A DNA stretch of 64,000 nucleotides, from the IMG/VR virus record IMGVR_UViG_3300021068_000001, positions 62,001 to 126,000 of that record. The stretch is one strand, 5' to 3'. The DNA comes from a virus. The position numbers were made by a program, and so were the translations under genes. This document shows positions 58,327-64,000 of this stretch, piece after piece. How positions within the stretch are numbered: position 1 is the first letter of the stretch; every line of letters starts with the position of its first letter. The notes below the pieces were generated by a model that was not told the origin of the DNA, made no database searches, and saw only the letters and a program-made list of their open reading frames with translations.

Positions 58327-58856
58327 TGTGGTATCATAGAAAATTTAAATTACGATATGACGCTAACGTGTTCAATGATATAATTGAATATGCTAAAACA
58401 GCAGAATGGAAACAAGGTTACGATCAAAATGGTTTAATATGGAACATTGAAGAACTGCCTTTAAAACCTGAACAGTTTCCTATACTAAATGAATTATACG
58501 AAGGTCTAAATGCAGAATTTAAAAGACCTTCTTTTTTCCTCAGCAATGTAAAACCAGGTGGGTTAGTAAATCATATAGACCATAACAAATGGGGTAATCT
58601 TGGTATACCAATACTAGGAGATTTTAAAAATACACCTCAATATTTTTACGACCAATTCAATCATCCTGTAGAGTCATTTATAAATGATAGTCCTGTTATA
58701 TTCAACACACGTATGCTACACGCTGTGCCTAGAGAATTAGACGACACAGGACCGAGATGGATTTTAATGATGGATTTATTTGATTGGGTTGATAAGTTAT
58801 TTGCTAAAGTTGATAATAAAACAATATGGACAGACACAAAGAATTTTAATGCGTAA
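58326..58856 (+). CDS. HxD...H oxygenase-like protein
   Basis: 176 residues. VNHIDHNKWG gives H83 and D85; TRMLHAVPRELDDTGPRW gives H132 and R144, the expected 2OG-binding Arg 12 residues on. KPGGLVNH and TPQYF...VE...PVIF are shared with the proteins at 60.5 and 61.1 kb. Likely a Fe(II)/2-oxoglutarate oxygenase; substrate unknown. Confidence 0.65.
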   Translation: MWYHRKFKLRYDANVFNDIIEYAKTAEWKQGYDQNGLIWNIEELPLKPEQFPILNELYEGLNAEFKRPSFFLSNVKPGGLVNHIDHNKWGNLGIPILGDFKNTPQYFYDQFNHPVESFINDSPVIFNTRMLHAVPRELDDTGPRWILMMDLFDWVDKLFAKVDNKTIWTDTKNFNA

Positions 58857-60540
58857 CTTTTATTTTTTACAATTACCTTTGACAAGTGACGCTGCTTGTT
58901 TACCTCAAGCAATAGGTACTATATGGAGTTATTGTGAACAATTTAAAGAAGTAAATACAAAATATAGACTTTCAGGTGTATGGTGGATAGAAAAGATAGA
59001 CATAATTGAGCCAGACGTTGTGGCTGCAAGTTGTTATATGTGGAACTGGAAAGAAACATATGAAGTATTAAAAGATGTAAGACGTAGGTATCCTAAATGT
59101 AAAATAATTGTAGGTGGTCCTGATCCACAATATACATCTGAATGGTGTAAAAAGCATCCTGAAATAGACGCTGTGATGGCATACTATGGTGAAGAAACTA
59201 TGAGAAGATTTTTAGTTGAGGACAATTTAGATATACCTGGTATAGTTACTAAAGATTTTAACAATGCAGCTCAGGCAGAATATGCTGATCCTAAAATGAT
59301 TCCTAGTCCATATCTAAATGGATTCTTTGATAGGTTATTAAAAGGTGATTGGAGTACTAAAAAATTCCGCTATAATAAGAAACCAATTAGAGTAATATTT
59401 GAAGGTAATAGAGGTTGTCCTTATACTTGTTCCTTCTGTGATATTGGTCACAAGAAATATACTAAAATACAAATGTTTGATACAGAAAAATGTTTACAAG
59501 AATTGCAATGGATGTGTGAAAAAAATGTAAGTTCCATAGATGTTGCTGATAGTAACTTTGGTATATTTCCTAGAGATGAAAAATTTGTAGATTATATAGT
59601 ATCACAAAAAAAACTTGGTGTCTTTAATGGTAGATTTATGCCTACTTGGGCAAAAACACACGGTGACAAAATAATCAGATTAGCAAAAAAATTGCAAGAC
59701 GGTGATGTAGATGAGATATTTGGATTTAGTTTACAAAGTACAAATCCTGAAACTTTAACTAAAATAAAAAGAAGAAATGCGTTTGATATAAAAGACTTTA
59801 GACCTATTATAAAAGATTTAAAAAAGGATGGTGTTTCATCATATACTGAATTAATATTCCCTTTACCAGGAGATACACTTGAAACATTTAAAAATGGTTT
59901 ACACGAAATAGTTAATATGCCTGCACCGTTTGATATGATACAAATTAATACATTAAGTAGATTAAGTAATACAGAATTTAATACTGGATTTCCTGAAATG
60001 AAATGGAAGAATATAAAAGGTACTGCAAAACCATATAACAATGATGTTATAGATGAGATTGCTGTTGCAACAGACACAATGACAGAAGAGGAAGTGTTTG
60101 AAGGATTTTTCTATAGTAGAAGTTTTATTATACCAATGTATTGGTATGGTCTATCAAAATATTTAGCAGATTGTTATTATGATATTAATAACAATAGAAG
60201 TGAATTATATAAAAACATTTATAATAATTTATTTCAACAAAAGGTATTTTCTGATCATAAGTTGGAAGTAAAAGAACATTACTTTAAAGCAATAAACGAT
60301 TATAAAGATATTGGATATAAGATACTTATTGATGATATAAATTACTATACAGATACAGCTTATTCTCATTTGTTTTATGTTGAGAATAATATATTTGGTA
60401 CGCTAAAAGAAATGTATCCTGAATATGATGAAATTATTGACCAAAATAGAAATGATTTCAGACCTATTTTTGATAAAAAGGAATGGCTACGGGATATTCA
60501 CGTAAGAGGAAGATTTGGCGAATCTTGGAAAGATGTATAA
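58849..60540 (+). CDS. B12-binding-domain radical SAM enzyme
   Basis: 563 residues. The N-terminal cobalamin-binding-like Rossmann domain (about 10-130) has PDVVAASCYMWNWKET and CKIIVGGPDPQYT, but no DxHxxG, so base-off B12 binding is not evident. The radical SAM domain starts at about 178: C190, C194 and C197 in NRGCPYTCSFC, then SIDVADSNFG and YTELIFPLPGDT. Class B enzymes of this type methylate unreactive carbons or rearrange rings. Start ATG 58849 overlaps the oxygenase stop. Flanked by oxygenase-like genes on both sides. Confidence 0.85.
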   Translation: MRNFYFLQLPLTSDAACLPQAIGTIWSYCEQFKEVNTKYRLSGVWWIEKIDIIEPDVVAASCYMWNWKETYEVLKDVRRRYPKCKIIVGGPDPQYTSEWCKKHPEIDAVMAYYGEETMRRFLVEDNLDIPGIVTKDFNNAAQAEYADPKMIPSPYLNGFFDRLLKGDWSTKKFRYNKKPIRVIFEGNRGCPYTCSFCDIGHKKYTKIQMFDTEKCLQELQWMCEKNVSSIDVADSNFGIFPRDEKFVDYIVSQKKLGVFNGRFMPTWAKTHGDKIIRLAKKLQDGDVDEIFGFSLQSTNPETLTKIKRRNAFDIKDFRPIIKDLKKDGVSSYTELIFPLPGDTLETFKNGLHEIVNMPAPFDMIQINTLSRLSNTEFNTGFPEMKWKNIKGTAKPYNNDVIDEIAVATDTMTEEEVFEGFFYSRSFIIPMYWYGLSKYLADCYYDINNNRSELYKNIYNNLFQQKVFSDHKLEVKEHYFKAINDYKDIGYKILIDDINYYTDTAYSHLFYVENNIFGTLKEMYPEYDEIIDQNRNDFRPIFDKKEWLRDIHVRGRFGESWKDV

Positions 60541-61151
60541 TGTTAATTGAACAAGGTAAATTTTATGTTAAATGTCATAACATATATTACAACCAACAAT
60601 GGTTAGTTGATGTGTTAGATAGTTTATCTCCTAAAGATTGGGTAGATGGTGTTAGCACAACAGGTGTGGCATGGACAGTTAGTGAATGTAGAACTATTCC
60701 ATACGAAGGAATGTGGAAAGATATTGTAGAAAATATTAATTTAGATACTGTAGGAAGCTCAGAAAGAGGACTAGAAGATAAAAAACCTTGGTGTTTCTTT
60801 TCTAAATTACCACCAGGTGGTATCAATCTTCATTATGACCATAGACGTTGGGGTGCTATACTATTTCCTGTAAGAGGTAAGTTTGAACTTACGCCTCAAA
60901 TATTTGCAACTGAAAATTATACAGAAATAGAAAGATTTAATTTTGAGAAAAGTAAAATACATAACAATGGTACACCAGTATTTTTTGACAGCAGAGTTTT
61001 ACACGCTGTACCTACACCTATAGATGATGAGGAAGAAAGAGTTGTATTTTCTGTCAACATACACTCACACCCTACAGAAATGTATAAGAAGGCAATAGAT
61101 GGAACTTGGTTAAATAAAAATACAGAAAATATAGGAGTATCAAATGACTAA
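60540..61151 (+). CDS. HxD...H oxygenase-like protein
   Basis: 203 residues from ATG 60540, which overlaps the radical SAM stop (TAATG). INLHYDHRRWG gives H98 and D100; SRVLHAVPTPIDDEEERV gives H155 and R167. Same plan as the protein at 58326 (PPGGINLH, LTPQIF, TPVFFDSRVLHAVP). Likely a 2OG-Fe(II) oxygenase. Confidence 0.65.
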   Translation: MLIEQGKFYVKCHNIYYNQQWLVDVLDSLSPKDWVDGVSTTGVAWTVSECRTIPYEGMWKDIVENINLDTVGSSERGLEDKKPWCFFSKLPPGGINLHYDHRRWGAILFPVRGKFELTPQIFATENYTEIERFNFEKSKIHNNGTPVFFDSRVLHAVPTPIDDEEERVVFSVNIHSHPTEMYKKAIDGTWLNKNTENIGVSND

Positions 61152-61746
61152 TTTCTATTCTATACAAGCAGATAAATTAAAGTTTGATAGAGATATGCTG
61201 GTTGACTTTTATAAAACTGTGGATCAAACTAAATGGATACATAGACAGGACAAGTTACCTCAATATTGGCCTATAGATGAAAATAATAGTTTTGATCGTA
61301 ACCATGAATTTTATAAACTACTCGTAGAGAATATCAATGTTGATGTAGATGAAAATAGAATATATTTTAGTAGAGTACATCCTGGTGGTATACCAAATCA
61401 TTGGGACTTTGAAAATTTTACTAAATTACAATTTCCAGTTATTTGTGATGAGAAGAATGATGACTGGTCTAAAACACCAGTAATTTTTATAGACCAATTT
61501 GATCAAACTGTAGAGCGTGTAGAACATACAAATAATACACCTCTACTTTATAGTGCTAATTATATGCACGGTACAATTAAATCTTTAGATAACCATAATG
61601 ATAGAATAACATTTGTTGTTGATTTAAAATTTTGGTTTGAAAGAGTTAGGATAAAGTATAACGAGGGTACTTTATTTACGAATAACAAAGCGTTTTCTTG
61701 GAGTGACACCACGTTTGTTATGGACGAGGACCCACTCGTTAATTAA
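61144..61746 (+). CDS. HxD...H oxygenase-like protein
   Basis: 200 residues. PNHWDFENF gives H86 and D88; ANYMHGTIKSLDNHNDRI gives H142 and R154. HPGGIPNH and KTPVIFID...VERVEHTNNTPLLY follow the family plan. Ends the operon with the B12-radical SAM gene. Confidence 0.65.
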   Translation: MTNFYSIQADKLKFDRDMLVDFYKTVDQTKWIHRQDKLPQYWPIDENNSFDRNHEFYKLLVENINVDVDENRIYFSRVHPGGIPNHWDFENFTKLQFPVICDEKNDDWSKTPVIFIDQFDQTVERVEHTNNTPLLYSANYMHGTIKSLDNHNDRITFVVDLKFWFERVRIKYNEGTLFTNNKAFSWSDTTFVMDEDPLVN

Positions 61747-61775
61747 GAGATAAGTATAATATAGAAAAGGAAACA

Positions 61776-61976
61776 ATGAAAAAAATAGTAATGATAATAG
61801 GAACACTTTTAATAACAGCTGCAATAGCAGGTTGTTCTATACCTAAAAATCCAAAACTAACTTTTGGTAAGAAGTGTGTAGATAAAGGTGAAAATATTGT
61901 ATATTCATATGTATGGTTATATGATAAAGAAGGTGGCTTAGAAGCCAACGAAGATACTTGTAAAAAGATTGACTAA
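61776..61976 (+). CDS. small lipoprotein, 66 aa
   Basis: Clear lipoprotein signal: MKK, hydrophobic core and lipobox AIAGC (C20). The mature part has two more Cys (KKCVD, EDTCKK) likely in a disulfide. AAAGGA precedes the ATG. Function unknown; may be a spanin or exclusion factor. Confidence 0.65.
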   Translation: MKKIVMIIGTLLITAAIAGCSIPKNPKLTFGKKCVDKGENIVYSYVWLYDKEGGLEANEDTCKKID

Positions 61977-62007
61977 ATAACAACACTAGTTTATTGTGAG
62001 GTATATT

Positions 62008-62514
62008 ATGATGAGATTGATTATGACATTTTTATGTATTTCAGGCGTTCTTGCCTTGGGAAGGATAATTCCACATCCCCCAAATTTCACACCAATATTA
62101 GCTACAGCAATCTATACTCCATATTTGATTAATGATAGATGGATTGCAATGGCTATTCCTTTGTTAGCAATGTTTATTGCTGATATAGTTATAGGTTTTC
62201 ATCCATATATGTTATGGGTATATGGTGCGATAGGTTTATCAACTTTAATTAGTGATTGGTCAATGCAGTTTAATAAAAAGTATATTCAATTAGGTGCAAT
62301 GGCAATTGTATCTTCTGTATTATTTTTTATCATAACAAATTTTGCAGTATGGACTATGTGGGATTATTATCCAAAAACAATTGATGGTTTAATAATGTGC
62401 TATACAATGGCAATACCTTTTTTTAAAAATACATTATTAGGAACTATAGTATATACATCACTTATAGTATTAACAGTTCAGAAAGGAATGAAATATGCGA
62501 AAAATTATATTTAA
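62008..62514 (+). CDS. DUF6580-like polytopic membrane protein
   Basis: About five membrane spans. The N-terminal LALGRIIPHPPNFTPILATAIY is the signature of a small bacterial membrane family (DUF6580, from memory), possibly substrate-binding-component-like. ATG 62008 has GAGG 7-10 bases upstream, and a GTG at 61996 is less likely. The host-like character suggests acquisition from bacteria. Overlaps the following lipoprotein. Confidence 0.65.
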   Translation: MMRLIMTFLCISGVLALGRIIPHPPNFTPILATAIYTPYLINDRWIAMAIPLLAMFIADIVIGFHPYMLWVYGAIGLSTLISDWSMQFNKKYIQLGAMAIVSSVLFFIITNFAVWTMWDYYPKTIDGLIMCYTMAIPFFKNTLLGTIVYTSLIVLTVQKGMKYAKNYI

Positions 62515-62680
62515 AATAATTTTGTTAATGGGATTAGTAGGCTGTTCAAGTCATACATTCGCACCAGATACAACGACATTAAAATATGGTCAAACTGGCC
62601 AAGATGGTGATGGTGTTAATGGTGATTACGATTCAAATAATTTTGCCATTACACAAACGTTTAAATGGTCAAAACAGTAA
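62495..62680 (+). CDS. small lipoprotein, 61 aa
   Basis: MRK, hydrophobic core and lipobox GLVGC (C17), followed by a short Gly/Asp/Thr-rich part (GQTGQDGDGVNGDY) that may bind calcium or be flexible. AAAGGAATG-type spacing before the start. Function unknown. Confidence 0.6.
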   Translation: MRKIIFKIILLMGLVGCSSHTFAPDTTTLKYGQTGQDGDGVNGDYDSNNFAITQTFKWSKQ

Positions 62681-62694
62681 GGTAGTTTTTAATA

Positions 62695-63984
62695 ATGCCA
62701 CCCGATCTTATACTTTGGGCAATAATTGGTACCTTTAGTGGTGTATTATTTGGTCTTATACCTGGTGCAGGAGCTTTTATTGCAACAGCAATTTTATATC
62801 CTTGGTTAACTGATATATCTTCCATCAATGTTATGATGTATTATGTAACAGTTTTGATAGCGACACAATATACAAATAGTGTTACAGCAATTCTATATGG
62901 TATACCTGGTGACGCAGCTGCTATGGTTACAGCCCGAAATGGACATAGACTATTCTTAAAAGGTTTTGGTCACTTAGCCGTGACTAGTAATGCAGTCAGC
63001 AGTACAGTTGGAGTTATATTTGCAACAACTGTTTTTATTTTAATATTACCCACAGTTATAGAAGTGTTTAGATTTTATAATAGTGTACTACAAACTTTTA
63101 TTATTGCAGCTGTAATATTAATGATTACTTTTTTAACTAAACAAAACAAATTGATAACAATATCATTTTTTGCATTGGGAGGTATACTTGCAAAAATAGG
63201 TGTTGATGGTGTTACATTTGATAAATTTCTAGTGTTTAATAATTCATATTTGGCAATAGGTGTACCTTTTGCAAGTGTGATGATTGGGTTGTATATTGTA
63301 CCTGAATTATTAAGATTGAAAAGTTTTAAAATTGAAACACCTAAACGTATAAATACTTTTACAGTTGGTAAAGATACAACTACGCCTACACTCATAGGAT
63401 GCTTCGTAGGTTTTTGGTGTGGTCTTGTACCAGGTGTTACAAATATTCTTGGCAGTTATGCTAGTGCAAATATTGTTAAACGGTTTTTCAAAAAACCAGT
63501 ACTAAAAAGCATAGCAGCCGCAGAGGCAGCAAATAATAGTGGCGCTCTAAGCTCACTCTTGCCTTTGCTTATACTAGCGATACCTATCACAGGTAGTGAA
63601 GTGTTGATATTTTATATTATGTTAGAAAATGGTTTTACTTTCAACGCTACAAATACAGTTAATAAATTAGGAGATATAATTTATATTATTCCTTTTGTTA
63701 CTGTTTTTTGCCTTTGGTTAAGTTGGTATGGCTTCAATCTGTTAGGAAAGATTGCATATTACTATAAGAGATATAGAAATATTGCCAATCTCATTCTCCT
63801 CTCTACAATCGGTACAGTAAGTATTTTAATATTTACTGTACCGATTGTAGTGTTAATTTGCATACTTACTCTTTCTGCTATCGGTTTTTTACTCAAACGC
63901 TGGGATACAAGTCCTGTTATATATGGATATTTCTTAAGCGATTTATTTTACGAAAATTTAATTAGAACACTAATTATCTTATAA
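62695..63984 (+). CDS. tctA-like: TctA-family permease
   Basis: 429 residues with about ten or more membrane spans. The TctA signature G-L-I-P-G-A-G (20-26) recurs in the second half as GLVPGVTNILGSYA, reflecting the two-fold repeat. AILYGIPGDAAAMVTARNGH is the second signature. The usual TctA is about 500 residues, so it is short. TctA works with TctB and a periplasmic TctC; neither is in the window, so host partners would be needed. A perfect 18-bp inverted repeat lies in its last quarter. Confidence 0.85.
   Translation: MPPDLILWAIIGTFSGVLFGLIPGAGAFIATAILYPWLTDISSINVMMYYVTVLIATQYTNSVTAILYGIPGDAAAMVTARNGHRLFLKGFGHLAVTSNAVSSTVGVIFATTVFILILPTVIEVFRFYNSVLQTFIIAAVILMITFLTKQNKLITISFFALGGILAKIGVDGVTFDKFLVFNNSYLAIGVPFASVMIGLYIVPELLRLKSFKIETPKRINTFTVGKDTTTPTLIGCFVGFWCGLVPGVTNILGSYASANIVKRFFKKPVLKSIAAAEAANNSGALSSLLPLLILAIPITGSEVLIFYIMLENGFTFNATNTVNKLGDIIYIIPFVTVFCLWLSWYGFNLLGKIAYYYKRYRNIANLILLSTIGTVSILIFTVPIVVLICILTLSAIGFLLKRWDTSPVIYGYFLSDLFYENLIRTLIIL
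63803..63850. repeat. 18-bp perfect inverted repeat inside TctA gene
   Basis: CTACAATCGGTACAGTAA (63803-63820) and its exact reverse complement (63833-63850), separated by 12 bases that can pair further. It lies within coding sequence for a membrane span and would form a very stable hairpin in DNA or RNA. Confidence 0.9.
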
Positions 63985-64000
63985 TAAAAAAGGAAAAAAA

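Noticed and set aside
1-64000. CRISPR array, insertion sequence, integrase or attachment site
   Set aside because: No regularly spaced repeats, transposase, integrase or flanking direct repeats were seen.

Overview
This window is a 64 kb piece of a T4-like myovirus genome from a marine, AT-rich lineage. A T4-type core is recognisable: gp33, gp59, gp32, gp4, gp54, gp26, gp51, gp29, gp48, gp53, gp27, gp5, a PAAR spike tip, gp25, gp6, gp7 and gp8. TATAAATA-type late promoters stand before many of these genes. The low G+C, the resemblance of many accessory genes to marine T4-like phages, and a circularly permuted tmRNA of the kind used by alphaproteobacteria (and by marine picocyanobacteria) point to a phage of SAR11/Pelagibacter. 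A cyanophage cannot be excluded from sequence alone, but no photosynthesis gene is present here.

Layout. 0-5.3 kb: tightly packed small genes, a glucosaminidase and an M15 peptidase (cell-wall enzymes), and two Fe-S assembly genes (MIP18/SufT-like and SufE-like). 5.3-11 kb: a near-perfect sigma70 promoter, an MGME1/Cas4-like nuclease, a phage-borne permuted tmRNA, gp33, gp59, gp32 and a lone ApaLI-like endonuclease. 11-21.3 kb: head completion gp4 (minus strand), then baseplate hub, tail-tube and tape-measure genes. Here gp26 and gp51 appear to be joined by a -1 frameshift at a U7 slippery run, and the gp5 hub gene is a G+C-rich island. 21.3-22.9 kb: IscA-like Fe-S carrier and a sulfotransferase. 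22.9-26.1 kb (minus): nitroreductase, two stand-alone SPASM proteins, radical SAM and PP-loop ATPase. 26.1-29.3 kb: a secreted beta-lactamase-fold hydrolase and small unknown genes. 29.5-46 kb: baseplate wedge and fibre genes, including a 2025-residue structural protein. 46-57 kb: a glycan-type island (epimerase, four glycosyltransferase-like proteins, methyltransferase, carbamoyltransferase, DegT aminotransferase, SGNH hydrolase, two radical SAM enzymes, a third stand-alone SPASM). 57-61.7 kb: a beta-strand-rich protein, a MazG-like protein, and a B12-type radical SAM protein set among four HxD...H (2-oxoglutarate-oxygenase-like) proteins. 61.7-64 kb: two lipoproteins, a DUF6580-like membrane protein and a TctA-family permease.

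How the parts fit. The core genes build the tail and take over late transcription and replication. The three Fe-S genes could supply clusters for the four radical SAM enzymes. The tmRNA would rescue stalled ribosomes, or tag proteins, during infection. The strongest candidates for something undescribed are: (a) the nitroreductase/split SPASM/radical SAM/QueC-like cluster and its radical SAM-SPASM paralogue at 55-56 kb; (b) the B12-radical SAM plus four-oxygenase operon; (c) the phage permuted tmRNA; and (d) the gp26/gp51 frameshift.
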